Shown in pieces: positions 25,365 through 33,344 of a stretch of 64,000 nucleotides of DNA. Origin of the DNA: Conexibacter sp. CPCC 205762 (lineage in GTDB: Bacteria; Actinomycetota; Thermoleophilia; Solirubrobacterales; Solirubrobacteraceae); the NCBI RefSeq assembly GCF_030646155.1, contig NZ_JAUTDN010000005.1, positions 124,001 to 188,000 of the forward strand, read 5' to 3'. How positions within the stretch are numbered: the first letter of the stretch is position 1; each line of letters opens with the position of its first letter. The notes under the pieces were generated by a model. That model was not told where the DNA came from, searched no databases, and saw nothing but the letters and a program-made list of their open reading frames with translations. Position numbers and translations under genes: made by a program.

Positions 25365-27035
25365 TCAGGAGGCGACCGCTCGCTTCGGCAAGTGCCTGCC
25401 GCAGCCCGCGACGGTCCTCGGCCGGCGTATCGGGGCTGCGAGCCGGTACTCGCCTTGGCCGTCGCGGCAGGGCGCGGCCGCCAGTGCGACGACTGTGACC
25501 GATCGGGCGCCAGCAGCTTCGAGGGCTTGCCGACAGTCTCCAGATTGGGCGCCTGTGCTGATCACGTCGTCGAGCAGGAGGCAGTTGGCACCAGCTACGT
25601 CACGAGCAACGAACCTGCCTGCTGAGCACGCGATCCGGTCTCTGCGCCCCATCCGCTTGTAGTCGGGCACGAGCCACCGCATGCTGAGCGCGTCGGCGCC
25701 GTCTCGGGCTCCGCATCTGGCGGCAACACGCGACCGGGCGGCCGCGAGCCGGTCGAATGCCTGGCCCGGACGGGGTGGCACCGAAACCACGATGTCGGGA
25801 GATCCGATACTGCCGAAGAGCTGGGGGACGGTCGTCGCAAACAGGTCGGCAACCAGCTCGCAAGCGCGCCAGTCGCGCTTGGCCGCGCGAACGAGCCGGG
25901 TCAGCCCGTGGACAGTGTGGAGTGCGTGCTTGCGCGGGAAGTAGCGTCCGAGTGCGTAGGTGGCCGGCCCCAGATGCAGGAACGGCACCGTCTGTTCGTC
26001 GACCGAGTCGCCAAGCAGCACGCGCTCGGCGTAGGTGTCGCGTGCATCGAGATCCTGAGTGGCGGGAGTGCCCACCGAGTCTGCCGGCACTGAGGCACGC
26101 TCGGTGGCGAGATGCACGCCCGAGACTGTCTGCGCCCTGGCCGGCTCATTGATCTCGCCGTGACCGAAGCCCTGCTGCCGCATCCGCAACTCGAATGCGT
26201 CGTGCAGCACGTCGTAGACGTGTTTGATCGACAGGGGGCTGTCGGTCGCGATCCGCAGCGCCACGATGGTGCCGCGCAACTCGCCCGTGGTTCGCACCGC
26301 CCGCTGCGTCATTCCGTCTACGCTGACCGCCCCTCGGCCTGACCGGACGCGCAGCGAGGCCTCGTGCGCTTGGGCGAGTCCCCGCGCGACGGCAAGCCCG
26401 AACCCCCCGTTGGTGCGCGGTCGCCCGGTGGCATTGGGCTCCAGAGCCGTGGTGATTGCCGCAACGTCATCCTGCAGGGTGGCGTAGGCGGGATTGCGTT
26501 GCAGCGAGGTGCGGATCCCGATGCCGGTGTCGGCGATTGCGATTTCGAGCGTGCTGCTGTCGCTGTCGTGACGGACGGCGATCATGCCGCCGGCAGGCGA
26601 GCCGGAGTGGGCGACGACATTCTCAGCCAGTTCGTCGAGACAGACGCGAAGGCTGCCGGCGGCCGCGCTGTCAGCGCCGATACGCTCCGCCACTTCCTTC
26701 ACCAGGCCGGGCATGATCCGGCGCAGGTCCGGGTTCGACGCGAACTCCTCCACCTTGCGGAAGGTTCCACCAGCGCCGGGATCCGCCCCGCCTGTCGCTC
26801 CGCCGAGAATGGTGCTGTGCAGGACGAGGTCGAGGAGCTGTGCCCGGCCGACGACGGCTGTCAGCCAGGCGGACGCTGGCGCGCTGAGGTCGACCAGTTC
26901 GGTGAGGTCGAGCTCGACGGTCGCTGGTTCGCCCAGGACGGCGAGCGGGTCGAGGTCACTGCGCAACCGCTCGACGTCGTCGAAGCCGTAGACGCCTGCG
27001 AGCTTGACGCGCACGTGCGGCACACGGCTACGCAT
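25365..27035 (-). CDS. GHKL ATPase fused to a phosphoribosyltransferase-like domain
   Basis: 556 residues. An N-terminal STAS/antagonist-like segment (VELDLTELVDLSAPASAWL) precedes a GHKL ATPase: N-box CLDELAENVVAHS near residue 135, G1 IADTGIGIRTSL, G2 TNGGFGLAVARGLAQAHEAS. From about residue 330 the protein changes to a type I phosphoribosyltransferase-like fold, with VVSVPPRPGQAFDRLA and the PRPP motif NCLLLDDVISTGAQSGD near residue 480, most like ComF. The ATPase lacks any HisKA domain, as in serine anti-sigma kinases. The ATG lies eight bases inside the XRE gene. No described system with this order comes to mind; roles in nucleotide sensing or phage defence are guesses. Confidence 0.8.
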   Translation of the reverse strand: MRSRVPHVRVKLAGVYGFDDVERLRSDLDPLAVLGEPATVELDLTELVDLSAPASAWLTAVVGRAQLLDLVLHSTILGGATGGADPGAGGTFRKVEEFASNPDLRRIMPGLVKEVAERIGADSAAAGSLRVCLDELAENVVAHSGSPAGGMIAVRHDSDSSTLEIAIADTGIGIRTSLQRNPAYATLQDDVAAITTALEPNATGRPRTNGGFGLAVARGLAQAHEASLRVRSGRGAVSVDGMTQRAVRTTGELRGTIVALRIATDSPLSIKHVYDVLHDAFELRMRQQGFGHGEINEPARAQTVSGVHLATERASVPADSVGTPATQDLDARDTYAERVLLGDSVDEQTVPFLHLGPATYALGRYFPRKHALHTVHGLTRLVRAAKRDWRACELVADLFATTVPQLFGSIGSPDIVVSVPPRPGQAFDRLAAARSRVAARCGARDGADALSMRWLVPDYKRMGRRDRIACSAGRFVARDVAGANCLLLDDVISTGAQSGDCRQALEAAGARSVTVVALAAAPCRDGQGEYRLAAPIRRPRTVAGCGRHLPKRAVAS

Positions 27036-27321
27036 CGTCGCCCTCAGCGGTGAGGTGCTCGGGGCGGCGCAGCTCGTAGAGGGAGATCACCTCGGAGAGC
27101 GGCAGACTCAGTCCACCAGCGACCGTCAGCAGCGTGCGGAAGGTCGGATTGATCTCGCCGCGCTCGATCGCGCCGACGTAGTTTCGGTGCAGACCGGAGT
27201 GGAACCCAAGCTGCTCTTGCGAAAGGCCGCGGCGTGCCCGCAACTCGCGGACAGCACAGCCGAAGATTCTCTGCTCGACCAGAGCAGCCGTATCCGACGG
27301 CGAAGTACGATGAAATGGCAT
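27028..27321 (-). CDS. XRE-family helix-turn-helix regulator
   Basis: 97 residues. HTH: LRARRGLSQEQLGFHSGLHRNYVGAIERGEI split at LGFHSG; the core HRNYVGAIERGEINPTF is nearly identical to that of a second XRE protein at 57,986. It overlaps the downstream ATPase/phosphoribosyltransferase gene and probably controls the operon. The ribosome-binding site lies in a hairpin (27322-27338), and an inverted repeat at 27416-27433 is a candidate operator. Confidence 0.88.
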   Translation of the reverse strand: MPFHRTSPSDTAALVEQRIFGCAVRELRARRGLSQEQLGFHSGLHRNYVGAIERGEINPTFRTLLTVAGGLSLPLSEVISLYELRRPEHLTAEGDDA

Positions 27322-27338
27322 AGGAGCTAACGCCTCCT
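27322..27338 (-). promoter_or_regulatory. Ribosome-binding site sequestered in a hairpin
   Basis: On the minus strand AGGAGG (27338-27333) is the best Shine-Dalgarno for the XRE gene, but its first five bases pair with CTCCT (27326-27322) that touches the ATG. The 5-bp stem has a 7-base loop. Pairing would hide the site; whether it is opened by another RNA or protein is unknown. Confidence 0.5.
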
Positions 27339-27343
27339 GTGTA

Positions 27344-27378
27344 GGCCCGGGCTTGGTGTTGGCGCACCGACCCGGGCC
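27344..27378 (-). promoter_or_regulatory. Leader hairpin upstream of the XRE operon
   Basis: GGCCCGGG at 27344-27351 pairs with CCCGGGCC at 27371-27378, and after one bulged C the stem continues for 6 bp with one wobble (27353-27358 with 27365-27370). It lies just ahead of the sequestered ribosome-binding site, so the two may form one leader structure or an attenuator. Confidence 0.5.
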
Positions 27379-27415
27379 GCTTTATGTTGTACGCAGAACT
27401 CTACGTGTGTTGATG

Positions 27416-27433
27416 TTGCGAATCAATACGCAA
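27416..27433. promoter_or_regulatory. Inverted repeat, candidate XRE operator
   Basis: TTGCG and CGCAA are separated by an AT-rich 8-base spacer, within a markedly AT-rich stretch (27380-27475) likely to contain the operon promoter. Distance to the XRE start is about 95 bases. Assignment to the XRE protein is inference. Confidence 0.4.
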
Positions 27434-27499
27434 ACAGCACCAATTCACCGTATAAAGTGTAACAAAAGTGAGGAGCGGCGACGGCCGACGCCACCATGA

Positions 27500-28084
27500 C
27501 TAGTAGCCGACGACGGTAAACCGAACGCCGTCGCAGAAGCGGCGCAGCTTGACACCTATCGTCGCACCGGCACCGCGGTTCTGAGCAGACGGAACGTAAG
27601 CGACGTGCGTTCTCCAGCTGCGTCGCGCCATCGCCATCGGCCACTCGTCGCGGTCGTAGCCCGGCTTGGTCGGCCAGCCTCTGAGCGCTCTCTGCCGCCG
27701 CTGCTCGGCGCCCCTGCGGTTGATCTTCAGCACGCGCGGCCAGCCGGCCGTCACGGCAGTCTCGATATGGGCCAGCACGGCTGGATATCGCGTCGAGCTG
27801 ATGCCGACCTCGACGGTTCGCCGAGCACGCTCGCAGCTCTGCTCCCCCCTCCCCAGCCCAGCCGACCTCTCATCCGTCGCGCCGAGACAGGGACACGGCA
27901 GCGCCTCGCAGTACACCCCGTCACCGTCGGCATCAACGGTGTCAGCCTCGCGCTGCGCCTCTGCCTGAGTCCGGTAATCAGCGCACGTCGCGCTCGACCG
28001 GGCGCCCGGCTGCTCGGCGATCGCAGAGCCGACAAGCACGACCAGTGCAATCAGCGAGAAGATCACCGGCCGACGGGTCGTCAC
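27500..28084 (-). CDS. Secreted NucA/NucB-type deoxyribonuclease with Excalibur-like domain
   Basis: 194 residues. An N-terminal signal peptide (PVIFSLIALVVLVGSAIA) is followed by an Excalibur-like calcium motif (TVDADGDGVYCEALPCPC) and a C-terminal NucA/NucB domain: INRRGAEQRRQRAL, KPGYDRDEWPMA, HVAYVPSAQNRGAGATIG and DGVRFTV. The RDEWP motif is the catalytic signature of NucB, a secreted DNase of Bacillus. It would cut DNA outside the cell, possibly limiting DNA uptake or serving nutrition. The DGDGxYCE element followed by a nuclease is a common secreted combination. Upstream gene order is divergent from the large amidase gene. Confidence 0.85.
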   Translation of the reverse strand: MTTRRPVIFSLIALVVLVGSAIAEQPGARSSATCADYRTQAEAQREADTVDADGDGVYCEALPCPCLGATDERSAGLGRGEQSCERARRTVEVGISSTRYPAVLAHIETAVTAGWPRVLKINRRGAEQRRQRALRGWPTKPGYDRDEWPMAMARRSWRTHVAYVPSAQNRGAGATIGVKLRRFCDGVRFTVVGY

Positions 28085-28297
28085 GGCCGGCGACGGTAGC
28101 GACGCCGTCGGTCAGAGCGCTCCGCGCACTCCAGCTAACGCTCGCGTTCGCTTCGGCGCCGCGTAGCTACGCAACGCGGCCCTCACAGCCGCGCCTCGTC
28201 CTACGCCGGCGGCAGCGCCGCGAGATTGCGCACCCCTTGTTCGATCCGTCGAGACCAGCGACCGACAGGCGGAGAGCGAGGGCGCCGCCCGTCCCGA

Positions 28298-28323
28298 GTG
28301 TTGAACGCCGGACGCTTCAACAC
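28298..28323. promoter_or_regulatory. Inverted repeat upstream of the amidase gene
   Basis: GTGTTGAA and TTCAACAC form a perfect 8-bp inverted repeat with a 10-base spacer, a size typical of dimeric regulator sites. It lies about 50 bases upstream of the candidate promoter. Confidence 0.4.
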
Positions 28324-28370
28324 TTCAACCCACGGCACACCAGAAATTTATGGACATGACGGAGCAGCGG

Positions 28371-28399
28371 TTGTGTGTGAGAACGACGATCACTATCCT
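28371..28399 (+). promoter_or_regulatory. Candidate promoter of the amidase gene
   Basis: TTGTGT and TATCCT are separated by exactly 17 bases, ending 63 bases before the ATG. The -10 element is fair and the -35 weak, so this is only a candidate. Confidence 0.3.
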
Positions 28400-28461
28400 G
28401 GCGCCGACTTGGGGCTACGTCTCGGTACCAGCCGAGACCGGACAGAGATTGAGGTCTAGAG

Positions 28462-31400
28462 ATGCGAGCACGGATGCGTCGCGGCACCGCCACGCGGCAG
28501 ATCCGAGGCGAGGAGCGAGTAAGGCGGGTCCTTCTCGGTCTGCTGCTTGCCCTGTCGTCGGCTCTGCTGCTCGCAGCGGTCCAGAGTCCCCTTGCTCAGG
28601 CCAGAGTCGTTCTCGACGAGTCCAACGGAGAAGTCTGGGCAAACTGGGAAGGCTCGGCGAGCGGCGGCGCGATAACCAACGTCTCGATCTATTCAGGCGA
28701 TCTCAGTTGGTCGGGTCGCGATCCTGATGAATGCACCGGATACAGCTTCCCCTGCGTTTTGCGCCTCGACGGCTCAAGCGGCGTCCTGGCCTTCTATTTC
28801 GATGACAGAACCGTGGAGTACGCAGCGCTCGGCGGCGCGTCCCTGCCCGACCCCGAGCCGGAACCGGAACCCGAACCCGAACCGCCAAGATCTCCGCCGA
28901 ACATAGGTGTCAACCTGTTCGCGTCTTTCAGCAACGGCACCGTCAACCTGACGAACTTCGGTGCTGCTGACGCCCTGATCACCAGAGTCGAGGTAGCCGA
29001 TGGCGACCTCGACTGGGGTGGGACTCCGAGACCCGACAGCTGCACGGGGCATGCTCTCCCGGCCGCGAGAAATAGAGTCCTTGGAAGCCCATGTACCGTG
29101 ACCCTCGAAGGCACCAGAGGCAGAGTCCGCGTCTGGAGCGAGGGTGAGATCTATCGGGACGTCCCCATCGATCTTCAAAGCCTTCAGCCGATCCCGATCG
29201 AGGTGCCGGACGCCGCCACCGGCCCGTTCCTGCAGGTAGGGGCGAACTCAACCTGGATTACCTCCAACGGGTTCGCGGACCTCGAAATCGAGAACATCGG
29301 CGCCTACGCTGCTTCGATCGAAGGCATCGACTTCGTTTGGGGCGAGTTGTCGTGGGCAGGCCGAGATCCCGACGAGTGCTCCGATTTCGGCGTGGCTTCG
29401 GGTGGCACGTGTCACCTCCGCGTGAATATGGACAGCGCAGGAACGCTGCGGTTCAGACTTGCCAACGGTCACACCCAAGACCTTCTCATCGGCGACGTGC
29501 CGATGAACAGCACCGGCGACCCCAGCCAGGGGCCGACCATGGTCGATTCTCCCCCGAGTGCGGTCCTCTACGGCCCCGACGGCAACCAGGTGCTGTCGGG
29601 CGGCCCGGTGGCGCTTGCTAGCGGCAACTTCAGCGTCCGCGCTTGGGGTTCAGACGGCGGATGCGGCGGATCTCTCAACTGCACAACGCCAGGAATGACC
29701 GGTGGGATTGACTCGATGACGCTGTTGATCGATGGGAGAGGCAGCGGCACTCAAGCCGGCTGCGCCACCTCCGGGTGCTACCGCACCGACTGCGCCAGCG
29801 TCCTCCGGCTCGACCAGTCCAGAGTCTGCTACGGCTGGTGGAGAGGGAGATTCGCCTTCTCCAACTCCGCCAGATTCGAGATCGACACGAGAAGACTTAG
29901 CGAGGGCACCCATACCATCGAGGTGCTGGTCTCCGCCTCGCCAAACCCAACGAAGACTGCACCGCTCGTCATCAAGGTAGATAACACGCCTCCGTTCACG
30001 GCAGCCAGCGGGGGGCTCTGGTATGCGGGAAGCAGCGACCGTGTCGCGTCGGGTTCAATCCGAGTCATGACCGACGACTCCGGGTCCGGTGTGAGAACAA
30101 TCGACTTGTGGGAGCTGCTGTTGAGCCCGCCGCATCTCCTGCTCGGGCACAAAGAGCGCGTCTGCGGCCCGCTCTCCTGCTTGCCAACGGCTCTCAATGC
30201 GGACTTCACTGTCGATCCGCTCGCGCTCGGATGGACCGACAGCGTCCATCACCTGCGGGTAGAGACGAGCGATCTGGCGACCAACGTGGCAAGAATGGAC
30301 TGGGATGTCACGTTCTACAGAGCCGCGTGGCTCTATGGCGGCCTCGATGATGCGATCGACTTCCAGCGGCTTGAGAGCGACCTCTGGACGAGCAGCAATC
30401 CAGAGACGATCTGGGCGTTGCTCCGTCAGATGGACAAGGATCGCGTTCTCGCCGACTGTTACGGCTCTCTGATCCGTGAAAGAAGCGATCCCGCCGTGTA
30501 TTACATCGCGAGATCTGCGCGCCACTGGGTTCAAACTCTGCAGCCGTTCGGGATCAGCGGCAACGCGGTCCGCGTCCTTCCGGACGGTGCGCTCCAGTCA
30601 CTTCCTCGCCTCGGCGACATCGTTGGTGTGTCCGAGAGCGTGCGGACCAATGGAGAAGCGGCCGTATATCTTCTTCGCGAGGGTGTGCGACATCACGTCA
30701 CATCCGCCGCTGTCGCCACTCAGCTCGGCATCGATCTGAACGCGACCGAAGTAGTTCCGCAAGGGTTCCTTGATCGGACGCCCATCGGAAGCCCCCTTAC
30801 GTGGGACGGAGTTGCAGGAGTCACGTACCCGACTTCGTGGCGATTCGGTGGAAGCAATCAACACGTCGACACCACCGCTGAACTCATAAGACTCCTCGTC
30901 GCTATGGGCGCAACAACAGACCCCGGGCGCCAGTCCAATTGGAGGAATCTCGCGCCGACGGACAGAGGATATTATGAGGACTCTCTGACAGCCGACGCCC
31001 GACAAGCCCGCTGGGATTTTGGGTTGGATTCAAGCGCCTCCGCGACGCACAGCGCGTTCGCAGACCCAACAACCCACCAGACGATCTACCGGTTCGGCGC
31101 ACCGATGACCGCACCCGAACGAGCCCAGATCGCGACCGATGGTCCTGACGGCCCGACGGACGAGACGCCTATCGCAGAGGCATCGCAAGCGGACGACCCC
31201 CCGCTTCCTGGCGAGGAGACGGGCGGTGCCCCGGAGCGCTACAACGACGGTTCGGCCGCAGGCTGCGATCCATCATCGGATCCGTCCTGCCAAATCGGCC
31301 GGGCGCTGACAGACAACAACGGGGGCGCTTCACCTCCTGCGCCTCCGACCCCAAGAGCATCGAGCTCAGGAGCATCGAAGTTCAACCGTCTGGGAGTCGT

Positions 31401-31887
31401 CGCAGACGCCAACGCACACGCCTTGTCGCCTCGGACCGGGCTGTTCGCTGGATTCGAACTGAACGACTGCACCAACTTCGTCAGCCAAACCTGGCACTTC
31501 GGTGGCGGTCTGAACATGACGGAGAAGTGGTTCATGCGCCGTATCTCATGGGAACGTCGGTATTCGGGAAGTTGGGCGCTTGTCCGAGATTTCGACTATT
31601 ACATGCGAAACACACGCAGAATCGCGTTCCTTATCAGAGCCAGACCTGGGGCCGCAAAACTGTCTCCGCGAGCAGAACTGGGGGACGTGGTCGAATACGA
31701 CTGGGGGACGGGCCACGGCTGGAGCCATCTCGCGGTTATCGTCAAGGTTGACGGCACCAATACGAAGATCTCGCAGCACAGCACCAATCGGAAAGAAGAG
31801 ACATGGCGCACAGGATGGAACAATCAAACTAGCGCCATCGCGAGAGATAACATGAGAACCCGCGTCATCCACGTCAGACTGAGATAA
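28462..31887 (+). CDS. Large secreted multidomain protein with C-terminal amidase_6 domain
   Basis: 1,141 residues. The signal peptide is long (VRRVLLGLLLALSSALLLAA, cleaved near LAQA-RV). Three related beta-rich repeats of 75-95 residues follow (about 48-120, 150-240 and 255-350), each with a GDLSWxGRDPDEC-like motif and a paired Cys; a proline-rich linker (PEPEPEP) separates the first two. The middle (370-960) has Ig-like segments and long Ser/Thr-rich stretches. The C-terminal domain (990-1141) carries NDCTNFVSQTWHFGG (Cys near 1003), GDVVEYDWG, HLAVIVKV and ISQHSTNRKEE, the amidase_6 family of NlpC-like cysteine hydrolases. It likely cuts peptidoglycan outside the cell. Confidence 0.8.
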   Translation: MRARMRRGTATRQIRGEERVRRVLLGLLLALSSALLLAAVQSPLAQARVVLDESNGEVWANWEGSASGGAITNVSIYSGDLSWSGRDPDECTGYSFPCVLRLDGSSGVLAFYFDDRTVEYAALGGASLPDPEPEPEPEPEPPRSPPNIGVNLFASFSNGTVNLTNFGAADALITRVEVADGDLDWGGTPRPDSCTGHALPAARNRVLGSPCTVTLEGTRGRVRVWSEGEIYRDVPIDLQSLQPIPIEVPDAATGPFLQVGANSTWITSNGFADLEIENIGAYAASIEGIDFVWGELSWAGRDPDECSDFGVASGGTCHLRVNMDSAGTLRFRLANGHTQDLLIGDVPMNSTGDPSQGPTMVDSPPSAVLYGPDGNQVLSGGPVALASGNFSVRAWGSDGGCGGSLNCTTPGMTGGIDSMTLLIDGRGSGTQAGCATSGCYRTDCASVLRLDQSRVCYGWWRGRFAFSNSARFEIDTRRLSEGTHTIEVLVSASPNPTKTAPLVIKVDNTPPFTAASGGLWYAGSSDRVASGSIRVMTDDSGSGVRTIDLWELLLSPPHLLLGHKERVCGPLSCLPTALNADFTVDPLALGWTDSVHHLRVETSDLATNVARMDWDVTFYRAAWLYGGLDDAIDFQRLESDLWTSSNPETIWALLRQMDKDRVLADCYGSLIRERSDPAVYYIARSARHWVQTLQPFGISGNAVRVLPDGALQSLPRLGDIVGVSESVRTNGEAAVYLLREGVRHHVTSAAVATQLGIDLNATEVVPQGFLDRTPIGSPLTWDGVAGVTYPTSWRFGGSNQHVDTTAELIRLLVAMGATTDPGRQSNWRNLAPTDRGYYEDSLTADARQARWDFGLDSSASATHSAFADPTTHQTIYRFGAPMTAPERAQIATDGPDGPTDETPIAEASQADDPPLPGEETGGAPERYNDGSAAGCDPSSDPSCQIGRALTDNNGGASPPAPPTPRASSSGASKFNRLGVVADANAHALSPRTGLFAGFELNDCTNFVSQTWHFGGGLNMTEKWFMRRISWERRYSGSWALVRDFDYYMRNTRRIAFLIRARPGAAKLSPRAELGDVVEYDWGTGHGWSHLAVIVKVDGTNTKISQHSTNRKEETWRTGWNNQTSAIARDNMRTRVIHVRLR

Positions 31888-32468
31888 TGAGACTAAGCTG
31901 CGTCATGATCGCCGCAGTCGCGTCGGCAAGTCTTCTCGGTTGCGGCGGAACCGATCACGCTAGACCGATGTCGGCCACGAGCGGCGTGGCCCAAGCTGAT
32001 GCGCGCAATGCGAGCGTCAGACTCGTACTCGCAGACGTCAACGCGACTGCGTTGCCCCGAGCCTATGAGCCTCAGGTTCTTCGGAACCGGATGGAGCGCT
32101 ACGTCGCGAATGGTTGGGTTGAGAGACGGACAAGACTGGTTTCGGACGCGATCGCCAACGTTGGCGGCAGGGCCTATACACAGCCGTGGACGGAGGCCAT
32201 TACGGTCGGTCAATGGAAATCGACGAGGCTCAAGAGCGGACGCGCGGACGTGAAGTTCATCGCGATGGAAACGCTGTCGCAGAGAGGCAGATTGGTCTCG
32301 CTGCCGCTGGAGCAATACACCGTTCGCATGGCTCACGAAAGAGGCCGGTGGATGCTGGTGACCTACGACAAGAGGTGGCTCAGACCCGAGGGTCCGATGG
32401 CACCTAGCGGCAGGAGAGACCTCGCGAGACTGCCCGAACACGTGGTGTTCAAAAATCCGCGGCTCTAG
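31887..32468 (+). CDS. Lipoprotein coupled to the amidase
   Basis: 193 residues. A lipobox (ASLLGCGG) gives a lipid-anchored Cys near residue 19. The rest has the profile of NTF2/VirB8-like accessory proteins: a helix near residues 60-90 then four beta strands (FIAMETLSQRG, SLPLEQYTVRM, WMLVTYDKRW). It resembles in outline the conjugation lipoprotein at 38,279. The start overlaps the amidase stop (TAATG), so the two are made together, perhaps as enzyme and anchor or inhibitor. The NTF2-like reading is inference. Confidence 0.7.
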   Translation: MRLSCVMIAAVASASLLGCGGTDHARPMSATSGVAQADARNASVRLVLADVNATALPRAYEPQVLRNRMERYVANGWVERRTRLVSDAIANVGGRAYTQPWTEAITVGQWKSTRLKSGRADVKFIAMETLSQRGRLVSLPLEQYTVRMAHERGRWMLVTYDKRWLRPEGPMAPSGRRDLARLPEHVVFKNPRL

Positions 32469-32888
32469 CGGTCTGCTGGCGCCACGAACAGCGCCCGAAT
32501 GCTCAGCTTGACCGTCTGAATCGGGGCTGGCGTCCGGCGCGGCTGCGTTTCATGCCCGGCCAACCGGCGCACCCAATGCGCCGACTACCGCTCGAACCGA
32601 CCGTCGCCCGCCTCGGCCAGGACAATGAGATCGTCAGCGTAGTCTCGAGATCGACCGGCTGCGTCGCCGCGAGCCTCGCCGACAGCGACGTTGGAGCCTG
32701 GCGAGACGCCGCGGCCATCTCGCGCCCGCCACCCCAGCCGCGGGGTCCTCCGCACTCCGTGCATCTAGTCTGTCCGTGCTTCTGGGGATTCCTCGGCTGC
32801 TGGGGGTCGACGGGAGGTGTCCTGCGCTGCGGCTGATGAGTACGGTGCGGCGTTGCGCGTTCCACGCGCTAGCGGTGGTTGTTGCGGC
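32469..32888. other. 420-base intergenic region, convergent end of the conjugation operon
   Basis: No supported gene: the open frames here are Arg/Pro-rich shadows. It lies between the lipoprotein (+) and the last gene of the conjugation operon (-). It would be a natural place for an origin of transfer near the relaxase gene, but I see no inverted repeat strong enough to call one. Confidence 0.5.
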
Positions 32889-33344
32889 TCAGCGGGTGCG
32901 TCGGGCGATGGCTTGGAGCCAGCCGCCGAGGGAGCGCAGTTCGTGCGCGAAGGCGAGTTCCATGCGGGGGTCGCCGTACTCGCCGCCGTCGAGCTGTGCG
33001 CGCCAGACCGTCAGCGCTGCGAGCTGTTCGGCGACGGCACGGTCGGCGAGCAGCTCGTCGGTGAGGTGTCTGAGCTCGCGCGGGTAGCGGCCCCGCAGCG
33101 CGCCGATCGCGTCGCTGTGGTTGCTGGGCGGCAGCCACAGCGCGTCGGCGTCTGCGGGCTCAGCGGCAGGCGACGACGCCGGCGGGCAGGGTGGCGCGGG
33201 AGGAGCGGTGAGAGCTGTGCAGAGGATGCGCGCGGCGGCAGTGGCCTCGGGCTCGTTGGCGCGGCGCGCGAGCAGTGCGAGCGTCTCCCGCTCGCTCGGC
33301 CCCAGGACGAGCTGCAGCCGTGGGCTCCGTCTGCTCGCGCTCAC
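32889..33344 (-). CDS. Small relaxosome-type accessory protein
   Basis: 151 residues, last gene of the conjugation operon, overlapping the relaxase stop (ATGA). The N-terminus LVLGPSERETLALLARRANE resembles a ribbon-helix-helix or MobC-like DNA-binding segment (strand, then two helices), and the C-terminal half is helical with VWRAQLDGGEYGDPRMEL. It may bind the origin of transfer with the relaxase. No exact family is recognised; the role is inferred from position. Confidence 0.6.
   Translation of the reverse strand: MSASRRSPRLQLVLGPSERETLALLARRANEPEATAAARILCTALTAPPAPPCPPASSPAAEPADADALWLPPSNHSDAIGALRGRYPRELRHLTDELLADRAVAEQLAALTVWRAQLDGGEYGDPRMELAFAHELRSLGGWLQAIARRTR

Larger units (their letters stand above)
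28085..28461. other. 377-base intergenic region between divergent secreted-protein genes
   Basis: No gene is supported. It contains an inverted repeat (28298-28323) and a candidate promoter toward the amidase gene, and is lower in GC than the core. It probably holds the promoters of both divergent genes. Confidence 0.5.

Noticed and set aside
32503..32865. Minus-strand 120-residue open frame in the gap before the conjugation operon end
   Set aside because: Arg/Pro-rich low-quality sequence with no ribosome-binding site or family signal.
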